From NCBI GenBank assembly GCA_018417955.1, contig JACTVC010000024.1:62001-126000 (forward strand): a DNA stretch of 64,000 nucleotides, read 5' to 3'. Shown here piece by piece: positions 45,073 through 56,908 of the stretch; position 1 is the stretch's first letter; the number at the start of each line of letters is the position of its first letter. Source of the stretch: Laccaria trichodermophora (lineage: Eukaryota; Basidiomycota; Agaricomycetes; Agaricales; Hydnangiaceae). Under the pieces are notes generated by a model that did no database searches, was not told where the DNA came from, and saw only the letters and a list, made by a program, of their open reading frames with translations. The position numbers and the translations under genes were made by a program.

Positions 45073-46070
45073 CTAATGTGTCATCAGAAGGGTGGTCACA
45101 TGACCAGTTGCCAAAAATGGAAATAAAAATAAAAATGTAGCTCTGCACTGTAGCTTCTAGATTCTGTTTAAATTATATTCTAAAGTGCTCCTGTTGTTGA
45201 GATATGAGTTGAAAGGACCAGGGTAAAAATGTGTCTATCATCAATCTTTTCTGCCTTGTCAAAGTCAAATGATGATTAGGCTATTCACTCCAACCATTAA
45301 CACAGCCCATGTTCACTGAAAGTCATTCAAGGGTACTACCAGTAGGATCCTCTCTCTTCCTCAATCTTCACTCAAGACTCAGATGAGTAGAACGAATGTG
45401 GTGAACCTTCTCCAGGTGGAGTATGATAGACATACATGACTACTGTTCTGAAAGAAATTACAGGTTCCACTGATGTGAAACACAACAAGTTGAAGTTGGG
45501 CATGACTGGCAAAAAGTCAACTCATCTTGATCATTCAATCATCTCTCCATGAACCCAAACATACTACATACTAAATGCCAGAAAAGCAGACTACAAAATT
45601 TTGTAGTCTCAAAGAGCAGACACGACAAACTCTAGTAGTCTCAAAAAGCAGACACTACAAACTTTTGTAATGAAAAAAGAAGGCACTTCAATGAATAAGC
45701 AAGGGTATCAGTAAACTTTGTAGTACTCTTTTGTAGTCTTTGCACTTTAAGTCCAACTTTTGTAGTCTTTTGTAATCTATCAGTAAACTTTGTAGTCTAT
45801 GTCTAACTTTTGTAGTCTTTTGTAATCTATTAGTTAAACTTTGTAGTTTATGTCCAATTTTTGTAGCCTTTTGTAGTATAACTTTGTAGCCTATGTCCTA
45901 CTTTCATAGTCTATTAGTGTCCATGTCCCTTTTAAGGTAAGCACCTTCCTTTTTGTGTCAAATTTCCCACGATATCATAATTGTAGCCTCTTTTCTTAAC
46001 TTTCTAAATCTGTTGAAATCATCTTGATTGGTGTTGTTTTCATGGAGAAAAACACAAAAAGGTCGAAAAA
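45073..46070. repeat. Repeat segment shared with 34.19-34.62 kb, plus TTTTGTAGTC array
   Basis: 45080-45195 is an inverted copy of about 34490-34625 and includes the palindrome GGTCATGTGACC. 45590-45920 is a degenerate tandem array of TTTTGTAGTCTTTTGTAATC, about 50 bp per unit. 45930-46060 matches 34310-34440. No gene. This block adjoins the gypsy 3' end and may have replaced its LTR. Confidence 0.6.
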
Positions 46071-46293
46071 AGCCAGTGGTGAGACAATAATTACGAAATT
46101 GCCCTTGCCCAGATTGCTGAGCATGAAGTAACTAAGGAGTAGTAGAAGCATCCGAACTTTTTTCCGTAGATGGACACCTAGAGCCTGCATGTATAGTTGA
46201 CTATACATGGAAAATCTAGACGGCACTTGCGCATTATGTTTATAAAGTGCTGGAGGCCTTATTAAACTTTAGCCAACTTAACACATAAGTCTA

Positions 46294-48004
46294 CTAAGCC
46301 TCTTCTTCACTTAAATCTTCGATTTCTACTAAGTCCCTGGATTCATCTGTGGAAGACCCATCAAGATTAACTCCTTCAAAGTAGTAATCTCTTGCATTAG
46401 GTCTTTCTTCAACACCTGTGTTCTCGATTTCATCCAGTTCCTCATTACTCGCATCAATAAGTGTACTGAAGTGCTCAGGTAAGTTGATCCTTTCTCTTGC
46501 GAAATACGGAATGACTCTGAACGCTCCAATTTTATTGTGATTGACTGACCTGTCTAGTCCACAAACTATATATGAAACCCCCCTTTGTTCGACGTACCAC
46601 AATCATAGGTCCCAGGTATCTTGGTTGCATTTTACTATTTAATGACAAGGGTACCTGCGAATTTCTGATAAGCACCAGGTCTCCAGGCGTATAAATTCGA
46701 CTACTGATTTTATGGTGGTGGCTTAGTTCATATTTGGCCACTCTTTTTATTTTTTCTAAGGTGACCCTCTCACACATTTCCGCCACATGCTGCCTGTGTT
46801 TTGCTAATGCTTTGGCTCTATAGCCAATCAATTCTGCAGTGGACAACATACGATCTGGTAATTTTACTAACCAGGTAGCTTCTTGTACGTCGAGAGGTAA
46901 TATTGGATGTGTGCCTGTTACCATAAAGAATGGGGAACAACCAAATCTTTTTGTAATTGTGATCCTGTCAGCCCAAAGTACTTGCCAAAAGAACCAGTAC
47001 CACTTGGCAAGGTTCTTGGTGCCACAGCACTTTGTGAGCATTTGTATAATATCCCAATTGGGCCTTTCGATTCTGCCATTTGCCTTAGAATTATACGGAG
47101 ATATCCTAATCCCCTTTATTCCATATTTTTCTTCGAGCCATTTTACAGCAGCAATGAAAACCGAACCATTGTCAGTTATTATTACTTCTAGACAACCCCA
47201 TCTGCAGATGACTTCTTCAAAAAGCCATAAGCTGACAGTTCTTGCAGTTTCACTTTTTAGGGGTTTTCCTTCCACCCAGCTTGACAGTGCACACCTCCCA
47301 TGGACAATGTACTTACATCCATTAGATTTCGGAGTCATGTGTATGGTATCAGCGTGTAGTTGTTGGAAAATAGATGGTGTATGTGTCATGGTGGGTGGGA
47401 TTTCCACTACCCATTTGGTACGTTCCTGACAACGCTGGCATGTTTTAACATACCAATGTACGTCTCTTTCGATTTCAGGCCACCAAAAATGCTCCGTTAA
47501 CATATTCTGTGTAGCATATGCTCCCCTATGTCCCATAGCATCGTGTGCAGATCTCATCATGTACATTTAGTGAGACCTGTCGACCACTAGCTTGTGACAT
47601 GATTCAATGCTTCGACGATATAATCTATCCTCTTTGTCTAGGAAGAAACTTTTTGCAAATATTACGAAGGCGCCGTACTTTTTATCAGAATATCCTTCAA
47701 TCCTTTTAGGATTTTTCAGCCAGTCTCTTAGTATAAGAAGGAATTCATCCTGTGACTGTCCAATAAATGACCTATGAGTTTCTGGGTAAGGTTGCTCTGT
47801 TTCTAGTTCATCAAACCTGGCTTCCAGGCCTGGTGAAGTTAAAGTCGAAATCATGTAAGTTTGAAGAAATTCCTTCTGTTCCGGGCTGCTTTCTGTATGA
47901 TCTGGATCATTGTCAACTCTTGTTTTCACATCTTTAGCTATTTTCTGTATCATTGCTATTTCCCTGTCTAGTTCATCCTGAAAATTTGAGATGTCTAGAG
48001 CCAA
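46294..48004 (-). pseudogene. Gypsy integrase and C-terminal tail
   Basis: 47567-48004 is the spacer before integrase. 46532-47566 carries the HHCC finger (AHDAMGHRG, then CQRCQ) and the catalytic triad LHADTIHM, IITDNGSVF and NGRIERPNW. It ends with the GPMIVVRRTKGG region, after which a frameshift moves to 46294-46602 (GAFRVIPYFARERINLPEHF and an acidic tail). No chromodomain is seen. It would insert the element cDNA. Confidence 0.8.
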
Positions 48005-49749
48005 TTGTTGGATATATCCCCCCCTCGAGTCAATTTGATCTTGAAGGTTTCAAAATCCAAAGGGGGCTCCCCTCCATCTGGATCTGGTAACACTTCAATG
48101 ACACCAATGGGTTCATCAAGATGTTCATCTGAAGGTGGATATACATTGTCACCTGGTTGAGCGTCTCTGCGCGATAATCCATCTGCGCCGAAGGTCTCTC
48201 CTTGGACATGTTGTAACTTAAAATGGAACATTAGACATGCGTCAATCCATCTGTTGATGGTTGCATTCAGTCCCATTTCAGGGTTTCGAAGCATACCAGA
48301 CAGGTATTTCATGTCCGTTTCCACAATTAGTTTTCGACATCCTAGAAGCCAATATGATGCAGCCTGTAAAGATCGCATTAAACCAAATAATTCTCTTTTT
48401 GGTTGGGAAAATCGAGCTTCTCTATCATTCAAAGTTATAGAACTGAACCTGGCATACTGCCTAAGCCCAGTCGTATGGTTATCCTGATATATGTAGAACC
48501 CAACCGCTTTCCAAGAGGTGTCTACAGCTAGTACCACTGGGTTAGGATTATTTTCGTAATCCAACGGCACAAGCGCTTTGCTCTTGCAAAGTGAGAATTT
48601 CAATTCATCCATAGACTTTTCTTGTGCTGGTCCCCATACAAAAGGAGCTCCCTTTTTGCATAAATCATTGAGAGGCTCTGCTTTCTTTGCAAAATTCTCA
48701 ATAAACATTCTGCAGACCCCTACAGTTCCTAGAAAAGCCCTGACATCATGTAGGTCTTTACAAGGTCCCCAAAGATCTATAACTTTCATTCTTTCAGTTT
48801 CCGGTTTTCTGCCCTCATAAGTGCATAAGTGGCCTACTACTGTTATTTCAGCCACACAAATTACCGACTTAAATCCCGAACAGGTTCCTCCAGCATATTT
48901 CATCCTATGAACTACCCTGTTAGAATTTTCGAAGTGTTCCATTATGAATCTTCTTATACTGCTATTTTCAGGTATAGTCTCATATTTTCCATCTGGCAAC
49001 TCATACCTTGTTGCAGGCCCTCTGACAGGCACATCATCAATATATGGTACCATTACTTCAGGAATTTCTTCTTGTAAAATGTATGTAATGTCATCATGGA
49101 AAATTGGAACGGAATTTGTCCAACCCATGGGTAGAGTGACAAGTCTTAAAGCCCCAAAAGGTGTTTGAAATGTAGTCATATCCCTGGAAGTCTCTGCCAA
49201 GAGCCTTTCATCATATCCTACGTATAAATCAAACATTCCCCCACAAGCTCGACCAGCGAAATGCGTAGCAAGTGCATCAGTTGCAGGTGGTAATCCTGAA
49301 TGTGCTATAGTCACTGCATTTAAAGGTTCCAGACTATGTACAAGCCTCAAACTTTTTCCATCTTTCTTTAATACACAAAACCATCTTGACCTATAAGAAG
49401 AATTTGAGGGTTCATATACCCCAGCATCCAATTTGGTTTTAATAATTCTGCACACTTCTTGATAAAGTCCAGGAGGTATTGGAATATTTTTCAAAACCCA
49501 CGGCGTATGTGGAATTATTGGAATGTTTATGGGTGGGAAGTATTCTGTTTTGAAGCTCCCCCTCTCACTATCATCCCAAGCAAAGGCTTCGTTGTTTTCC
49601 ATCATAAAATGATGTAGTAGTCTGCGCTCCTCTGGCCACAAGAAATCGCTGTCATGAACTTTGTCAAATTGCTCTCTTCGCTCTTCAGTATAGTGTCCCG
49701 TGGGTGTGAATTCTGGTGGGTTTCTATTCAGCTTTGGCAAGGTGTCCAT
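47995..49749 (-). pseudogene. Gypsy reverse transcriptase-RNase H
   Basis: A 584-codon uninterrupted frame. RT blocks: SRWFCVLKKDGKSLRLVHSL, FQTPFGALRLVTLPMGWTNS and the catalytic VPYIDDVPV. RNase H follows with VLAVDTSWKAVGFYIYQ, KRELFGLMRSL and VETDMKYLSGM (D, E, D), then GADGLSR. This domain pair could still be intact, but the surrounding polyprotein is frameshifted. It would copy element RNA into DNA. Confidence 0.85.
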
Positions 49750-49809
49750 TGGATCGCCTTTTATATCCTGAATAATTCGAAATTTATCTGGCAGGTCCTG
49801 AAAGACAGG

Positions 49810-51420
49810 TCAGATTTTCTGTGCAACTGGTTTATACTTTTTATTTACCAGAACCTCCCTTGTCGCAGGATGTTCACCCTCTACTTCACTTGGTTGCGCT
49901 TTACCATCATGGTTATATATCGTATTCATCATGGTTTCCACTGTAAACGTGGTGCCCGATTCTTGACTTTGCTTAGAATAATATTTTTCTAAGTAGTTTA
50001 CCAGAACCGTACTGGCTGCCTTGTCTGTCATCTTTTCTTTTTCATGTTTTACATATTCTGTAAGATACAAATTCCTAGTCTCTTCTTCAGAGAATTGATC
50101 GTCTGCTGGTAAGTCATACGATAGGACTTTATATCCCCCTTCACTGTCTTCTTCAAAAGCTATTGCTATTTCTCCTTGATCTTTTTCAATCAAATCATTG
50201 AGGGTTGAAAAACTTTCTCAGTTTTTGGTTGAAGATCCTCTTCAGTGTGCATTTTCATCATTACTGGTGGTTTTCCTCTGTCAAAAGTGGGTAACATTGC
50301 TCTTCTGCCAGAGTTTGGATCCATTATGGTTACCGTCTGTCCTCCGTCTGTAGAGTTTATGACCATGCTCCCTGTTAACACATCAAAGGGCCTGCCCAAT
50401 AGTACTTTATAGGCTGGGTCCTGTATTACATGTACTTGCAGGTAAATCGTAATTCCTCCGAAGTTAAATGGAACATTTTTGGCGAGACCAAGGGTCTTTT
50501 CCACAGTTCTATTCGCACTTTGCATTTGAATGGTTATATCAGGATCCCAAGGGACTGCTAATTTCTTAGCAACCTCTGCATCCATTGATACAATTTGTGA
50601 GCCACCATCCAACAAGCTCTCTACTTGACCAAACTTATTAATTACTGGATATATCGAGTTTTAAAGCATGGGACTCTTTAGATACGTAAATCTCCTTTGG
50701 AGCTTCTGATGAGCCTAGGCCTTGCAAATATTGCTCAACAGGATCTGTCAGGACTATAGAACTCTTTGGTATTACTCCATCATCCTCTGTTGTGCACATA
50801 AAAGTGGCTTTGATGTCCAAGTCATTTATATTGATTTTTCCGAAATTAAAATTATCTTCTTGCTTTTTAATTGGAGGTGCGTCTTTATCAACCTCCTTGA
50901 CTATAGTTACTTTTCAATTGTGAGCAGTCTGAATTGGCACCTTCTTTTTAGCTAAGGCCTTAAACAATTCTTGCCTTACTCCAGGAGAAATGCTCATAAG
51001 TACTTCCGTGCTTAGAGTAACAGGTGCTTTTAACAGACTGTTCAATGCTTGTTCCTCATTTTTAACATTTTCTATTGGAGCTAAATGCTTGTATGCTATC
51101 GGGCGCTTCTCATAGAAAGGCACTGGGTCATACTCTTCAACCGATTCTTTCACGTTACTATTTAAGTCTGGGATACCGAGGTACGGTAATTGTTTGTGCC
51201 TTGGATCAGGATCCTCAACATCATCATTTCTTTCAAGTAATTTTTGATTATTTTTCAAAGTTTTCTTTGGTCCATTGAGATTTTCTGGTTTCTCGGGAGG
51301 AGTTTCTTCTTCCTCTGATTCTTCAATAATCACAACTTTCCTACCCCTTTTCTTTGGTGTGTCCTCCGGTTCCTTTGGTTCTCCAGTATTGGGTTTAGTC
51401 TTACTGGAAGGCCCCTTCAT
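49810..51420 (-). pseudogene. Gypsy Gag-Pol linker and aspartic protease
   Basis: 51420-50914 is a charged linker. Around 50640-50820 the frame shifts. 50190-50615 is the protease, with LLDGGSQIVSM at the active site (DGG where D-S/T-G is usual; variants here are common in fungal gypsy elements) and the flap-side VLLGRPFD motif. 49810-50193 is an acidic region before reverse transcriptase. The pieces lie in different frames. Confidence 0.7.
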
Positions 51421-51428
51421 CGGACTCT

Positions 51429-52789
51429 TTAGTTTCCTGATTGTCCCTGAGTCTCGGTTTGAGATCTATGGGTGACGGCAAACTGCGATGCATCTACATC
51501 CCTTGCCTTATTGGGGTTTGTAACAAGGTTCGCAAGCATGTCAGTAAGTTTTAACACTTGGTTATTCATGTTGAGAATCACATCGTCTCTTGTATCTCGC
51601 ATCTGGTTTGTAAAAACGGAAATTTCATTTCCATTATTATTATCCAGTAGCCTGATTATACCTGGGACAACAGCTTCTTGACTAAAGACTTCTCCAGGCT
51701 CTGCAAACATATTATTTTGTAGAGTTGAATTTTGCCTACTAGCCTCCTCGACAATTTGTCGAATGGATTTTTCGCCATTCCCTCTAGGTACTGCAGTATT
51801 ATTATGCATAAAATACATTTGGTTCCCAAGAAGCTTGATTTTCTTCTGGGCTACGTGTGCTTCTCCATGTGGACAATTCAAAGTAAAATGGCCTGGTTCA
51901 TCACAGTACCAACAACCATCTGAAGTCATTTTATAACTTGCCACTTTGCTTTGTGGGTTACTAATATTCGGCTGTTGGTGAACTAAAGTCTCCAAGAGTT
52001 TCTTCATTCGATCTGCGTGTTCTGTACCATATTACGAAGTTCTGAATTCTGTTTTTGATCTACTTTAATTTGATCAAGGAACATCGCAGTAATACCTTGC
52101 AACTCTTCGAATTCATCGTGCTCCGTTTTTATTTCCCGTTCGCATGCTTGAACTGATCAACCAGTTGACACAGCTCTCGCATTGCTTGGGTGGTCTCAGG
52201 AGTCTCCAGTAAGACGTCCAGCAATGGTTTCTGTCATGTCTATGATGTCTATGATGTTGTATGGATCTTCAGTTCTTCTAGCAGTGGTCTCATCCTCGTT
52301 GCCTTTCTGTTTTTGGTCTCTAGTTTGTTCAATATTCAAACTGGCCTTAACTTGATCAGCAAAGGAATCTGTCAGACAGCCTAAGAACATGTCAACTAAC
52401 TCTCGGTTGCTCACCAATACTGGCAGCGCCATGAGTAATTTTTGTTGTGCCCTAAAACTTCAAGTTAAAATTTTCAACTCTGTCAAGTTCTTTTCTGCTA
52501 GCCAACTGTTTTCTCTACATACAGCTCTTAGTCTAGTTAAGGTCCCTTTTCCTGCATTTCGCGCCTCTGGGTAATCTGCTATTAGAGCCTTTTTAAACTT
52601 GTCAAAGGAGCTGTCTTTGAATGTTTTAAAAGCTTTCCATTCGAATTCAGTCTGTTGATCCGTATATTTTCCTAATTTCTTCTTTTTCTCCACGTCACTA
52701 TTAATACCATATTCTGCGAAAAGATCTTCCATTTGGTCTAAGAAACATCTGCGAAGAAAAGTCCTTAAATTGATTACAAACTTATCCAC
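51429..52789 (-). pseudogene. Gypsy gag
   Basis: Begins MDKFVINLRTFLRRCFLDQM and includes the capsid-like block SSFDKFKKALIADYPEARN. An in-frame TGA lies at 52460-52462, then VSNRELVDMFLGCLTDSF. After two or three frame changes around 52020-52200 comes the CCHC knuckle CWYCDEPGHFTLNC near 51910. Gag would form the particle and bind RNA. Confidence 0.75.
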
Positions 52790-52867
52790 TACCTCAGATG
52801 CTACTGGGAGTGCAACAGCTGGTCAATGCAGGGGATAATTCCTCTCGTTTCAGCCTGCGCGCATCCT

Positions 52868-52876
52868 CTTTTTATA
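52868..52876 (-). promoter_or_regulatory. TATA box upstream of gypsy gag
   Basis: TATAAAAAG on the minus strand, about 80 bp upstream of the first gag codon, probably within the remains of the 5' LTR. Confidence 0.45.
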
Positions 52877-53152
52877 CTATTCTATGTTTTCTATTTATGT
52901 TTACATGTCCATGCATTGTCCGATAGGTTGGACGAATTAATACTGACTTTTTAGTAAAGGTTTGAAGTGGCTTGGTTGTGTGTGGCACAACTGAGCTGAC
53001 TTCTTTTAAGTTTTCGTAGTGTTTTCTCTATTGTGGCAACGCAACGCATCAGTATTGATGCGTATGCGGGAATCGCCGTAAATGGTTTTCATGATCGGTT
53101 CAGCGAAGACGAACGGTCCGCTTAGTGATTTTTCTCTCTATTATTAGATAAT

Positions 53153-53350
53153 ACAAGCTTTAGACCCGTGCCTACGGCACGGCACTCGCTGGCGCTTGGC
53201 CGTTCCTCCAGCACTGGTCACAGCTTGCCAGGGGCAAGCCCCCTGGACCCCCTGGTACACATGTCTAATCCTAGTTCTGGTACACACATACTTTATCCAA
53301 AGTTACCAACATGTAATTATAAGTATAAGCCCACACTTAAAATAGGAACT
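53153..53350. repeat. CCCGTGCCTACGGCAC-type repeat
   Basis: It starts ACAAGCTTTAGACCCGTGCC, contains the hairpin CCGTGCCTACGGCACGG, then CAGCTTGCCAGGGGCAAGCC and GGTACACAT words. A second copy begins at 56909. The hairpin near one end recalls a Helitron 3' end, but a CTRR terminus and A/T target are not evident. Confidence 0.6.
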
Positions 53351-53399
53351 ACTTGTTGAAGAATCAAAGACACATTGATGAAATTGACAACAGCTGTAA

Positions 53400-54510
53400 A
53401 TAACTAAATAAAAAAATACAAAATAGAACACATGAGCAGACAGACATATTGGGATGAGGAGAAAGGGCCTCATAATGGTGTGGTCGTGGTGGTTGTGTGG
53501 TCGTCACATCGTCGTGGTGGTTGTGTGGTCGTCACATCGTCGTGGCACCATCACGTGTCGTCATCGTCGCATCGTGGTGTCGTTGTCGTGTCACTGTGGT
53601 GTCCATCCCATCGTAGTCTGTGGATATGGTTGTATGGTGTTGTTGTGCCGTGGTTGTTGCATAGTCGTCTTGTCATTTTGTTGTCGGTCATCAGTCATGA
53701 TTGGTTGTAGTCGGTTGTCGCTGGGGAGGGGTATTGTGGCTGTGGCCTGTCATTTGTCTGGTGAGGTGTTATTTGGGTGGGCAAGGGATGAGGTGGGATG
53801 GGACTTACTACCTCGTTGTATGTAGCCATGGGTTTGCATCTTATGGTTGCCACCTCGCCGACACGACATAGTGCCTGCATCTGCGTCGTTGTTGGGGTGT
53901 GCAGTGGTGGTTGGAGCAGGCATCGTCATCCCCCCATGTCCTCATGATGTTGTTGTGCCATGTTGTCACCGTGGGGTCCTCGTCATCCCCATGTCCTCAT
54001 TCGTTGTCATCCAATGTTGTCATCCCGTTGTTTTCCTGTGTCTCAGCGAGGTGGGTTGGGATGGATGTGGGACGGGGGGTACTCACCGTGTCCTCGTAAC
54101 GTCGTTGTCCTGTGTCCTAAAGTAAACAACGATGAAGGTGGTTTGTCGTTTGGTTGCCACGTCGCTGTCGGCAACATGGCACCTGCATTTCGTATTAGAG
54201 AGGTGAGTAGTAGCAGAGGGGAGCATGCTCACCTGCGCCCATCGCCGCCCTGGTCCGTTTGTGGGTGCTGGCCATCGTGGTTCGTCTGTGTTTGTGGCTG
54301 GTCGCCTTTGTTTGTGGGCGATCGCCAACATGAAGGGGAGGTGGTGGTGGTTGAGAATGTTGAGAAGGCAAACGGTTGTTTGTTGACACGATGTAATGTT
54401 CCCGGCAAATGCCGCTCGTGCAGCTCAGTGAAAGAGATCTTGTGAGGGTGTGAAGTGCTTAGTAAAATAAAGCTGAATTTGTCAGCCATCAATCCTTTGT
54501 GTTTTCATGT
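53400..54510 (+). repeat. GTCGTGGTGG low-complexity block with hairpin
   Basis: GT/CG-rich simple sequence (53480-54080), the GTTGCCACGTCGCTGTCGGC hairpin at about 54150, then TTTGTTGACACGATG and TGTGTTTTCATGTATAGA; the last recurs at 56895. Related to the interior of 22201-23883. No credible gene; long frames are compositional. Confidence 0.5.
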
Positions 54511-54519
54511 ATAGATGCC

Positions 54520-55110
54520 TGGGCCTCGGACCGCACAGCAAATCGTTCATAGTTTTTCTCTTTTGGTAGACTTCGGAATATTTCACGAAGCTTAGTTGTC
54601 TTGGGTCAATGATGCCATGATTTGTGATGCATTGATGCGTGTGATGTGTGATGCGCGTGATGTGTCTCTCCACATGACTTCTTGGATCATGCTTCGTAGC
54701 ACGTGACCAAATGACTTCTCGCGTCAGGTATGCAGCGAGTTTCTACGCTCGCACGTTTATCTTTAGAATTAATATCTTTTAATCCATAATAAAGTGAGAC
54801 CCTGGTTTGTTGTAAACTCCAACACCCTGTGCGGGGGTGTTTTTACTTTAGAACACTCGGAAGTGTACTATTTCATGGTCGTGTAGCCTTTTATTAGACT
54901 TCGAGTATATTGAAGTGATTCGGTCACGAACCGACCGCAATTCCTACTGCCTAAGGCATGCACATTTCTTGGATGTAGACTTTAATCGACTAGACCGGGT
55001 TGTGTCTAACGATCCTTATGATCAGTGTGACTGTGTTTCTACTATAGGAGGTTTTATAGGAGAAATTGCTAAAATTCGCATTTTTACAGGTGTATTGTTA
55101 CACTCTGTAT
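54520..55110. other. CpG-rich unique stretch, possible solo LTR
   Basis: About 590 bp of non-repetitive, CpG-rich DNA containing AATAAAGTGAGACC and ending TATTGTTACA. Read on the minus strand it would start TGTAACAATACACC, like many fungal gypsy LTRs. No second copy, target duplication or primer site could be shown, so this stays open. Confidence 0.25.
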
Positions 55111-55119
55111 CAACACCCA

Positions 55120-55985
55120 ACCACCGCACCTCACGACAATGGCAACCCCATGCAACAACATCACACCCCACCAATGCCAACAATGGCCCACGACCACCAC
55201 CAAGGCTGACGACAGGATGGCAACAGCGACCCAGCACCACCCACAACACGATGACATGTCAATGACACATGACAACGATGACATGCGAGGATGAAGACAC
55301 ACAACAACAACGATGATGACATGCAAGGACGAAGACACGCAACAACAACAACAACAACACGTGACAACCATGACATGCGACAACGACGACACACGACAAT
55401 GACAATGACATGCAACACGCAACAACAACAACAACAACATGTGACAACAACAACACATGACAATAACCACGACTGCAACACGCAACAATGACAACACGTG
55501 ACAATGATGATGACACACGACAATGACAACATGCGACAATGACAACATGCGACAACAACAACATGCGACAACAATGAACGGCCACCCTGGGATGACAACA
55601 CAATGCCCACGCAGGACGCGACAAGGGCCAAGCACCACCACTCCTTGCCCCCTTCATTACTCACCACCCCCTCCCATGCTGCTCACCACTCCCTCTCCCT
55701 TCCATTCCTCTCTCCCCCCTCTCCCTCCCTTCCACTCTCCCTCCATTCCACCCTCCCTTCTCCCTTTCCCTTCCCCTCCATTCCTCTGGCCCCCTCCACT
55801 CCTCTCAACCCCCTCCCTCCATTCCTCTTTCCCTTCTCCCTTTCCCTCCCCCCTCCATTCCTCTCTCCCTTCTCCCTTCCTCTCCCCCCCTCCCTTCCTG
55901 ATCACCACTCCCCCCCACTCCTTCCCCCCTCTCTGTAACATAGAATGTATTAAAATTTATTTATTTAGTTACTAATACTTCAATT
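55120..55985 (-). repeat. Low-complexity block, inverted orientation
   Basis: ACAACAATGACA-type repeats (55130-55620) then CCCTCCCTTCC pyrimidine block (55650-55930) and an AT-rich part. On the minus strand this is the AT / purine / GT order of the non-autonomous KDZ-type elements, and it leads into the terminus at 56090-56269. Confidence 0.6.
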
Positions 55986-56089
55986 TTCTTTCTATATAGT
56001 TATGTATACAGTTATCAATACAATATCTGTTCACCTATGAATTTTGTATGGAATTTTGAGGTCTGACTTGTTAAAATTCCACAACATTC

Positions 56090-56269
56090 CTTGAGAGAGT
56101 CCAGACAGAGTCTATGCAGACTCCATCTGGACTCCAGCTTGATGATCCAAAAAATATACATTTGGTTCTATTTGAGGTAGACTCCACCTGGACTGAATGG
56201 AGTCCAGATGGAGTCCAGCAGAGTCCAGGTGGAGTCCATCTGGAGTGTGTGGGGGAGTGTAAAGTACAC
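56090..56269 (-). repeat. KDZ-type right terminus inside a gene
   Basis: GAGTCCA/TGGACTCC words ending GTGTGGGGGAGTGTAAAGT plus ACAC; by analogy with K1 the element ends at 56269. AATAGCTG follows and would be the target copy. It lies in the last exon of the proline-rich gene. The other end was not found. Confidence 0.6.
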
Positions 56270-56790
56270 AATAGCTGCAGCCAATGCCTGTAAATTAGCA
56301 GGTCCTGGAAGAGGTGCATCAGGAAGAGGAGGGGCAGGGGCAGGTGCTCTTCTTCTCCTTCCTCTCGCCCCAGGCTGAGGAAGAGGTGGAATAGCTGCAG
56401 CCCATGCCTGTAAATGAGCGGGTAAGTCTGGATACTGATTACCATTAGGGTTAGGATCCCCCATATTCTGGAGAAAGTTTGTCAGATAGATATAAAAAAA
56501 TAACCTAATGATTTTGTTTCACCTCATCTGCCATAGCAGCAGGTCGAAATGGAGGAGGGGGGGCAGCAGGAGCCTAAAAGATATATTGAACATTGAAAAA
56601 AGAGATAGATCTCTGCAACTGACCTGATTTTGCAGAAGCAACAAATTACCCACTTGTGCAGCCAACCCAGGAGTAAGTTGAAGCATCTGACCATTATATT
56701 GAACCTCAACAAATGGGTCATCACCTACTGGAGCTGGAGGATTTTGAAGAGGAGCAACAGGGAGTTACAAAACAATGGAGCAGAGTTTGT
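56270..56790 (-). pseudogene. Proline-rich gene fragment, unrecognised
   Basis: Three exons on the minus strand: about 56620-56790 (PPAPVGDDPFVEVQYNGQM, LTPGLAAQVGNLLLLQNQ), 56524-56576 (APAAPPPPFRPAAMADE) and 56270-56467 (MGDPNPNGNQYPDLPAHLQ, then a Pro/Arg-rich stretch). The last exon contains a duplicated motif, LQAWAAAI and LQALAAAI. It is cut at 56269 by the KDZ-type terminus. I do not know the family. Confidence 0.45.
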
Positions 56791-56908
56791 GTGGTGGTTT
56801 GTGAATAAAATGAGGCAGGAGGAACAGCCTAAAGCCATGTGGAGTTGCTTATGTAAAATTATTATGTAACATTAAATGTGATTTGTCATCCATTGTGTTT
56901 TCATGTAT

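Larger units (their letters stand above)
46294..52876 (-). mobile_element. Ty3/gypsy retrotransposon relic (internal region)
   Basis: In order on the minus strand: gag with zinc knuckle, protease, reverse transcriptase, RNase H and integrase, the gypsy order. A TATA box lies upstream of gag. I could not match 52.88-53.15 kb to anything near 46.0-46.29 kb, so a pair of LTRs is not demonstrable. Frameshifts occur in nearly every domain and gag has an in-frame TGA, so it is inactive. Confidence 0.85.

Noticed and set aside
46000..53150. Paired LTRs for the gypsy element
   Set aside because: The sequence downstream of integrase does not resemble that upstream of gag; at least one LTR is missing or replaced.
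55084..55667. Cys/Val-rich minus-strand frames
   Set aside because: Pure products of ACAACGATGACA repeats; several frames are open at once, as in simple sequence.
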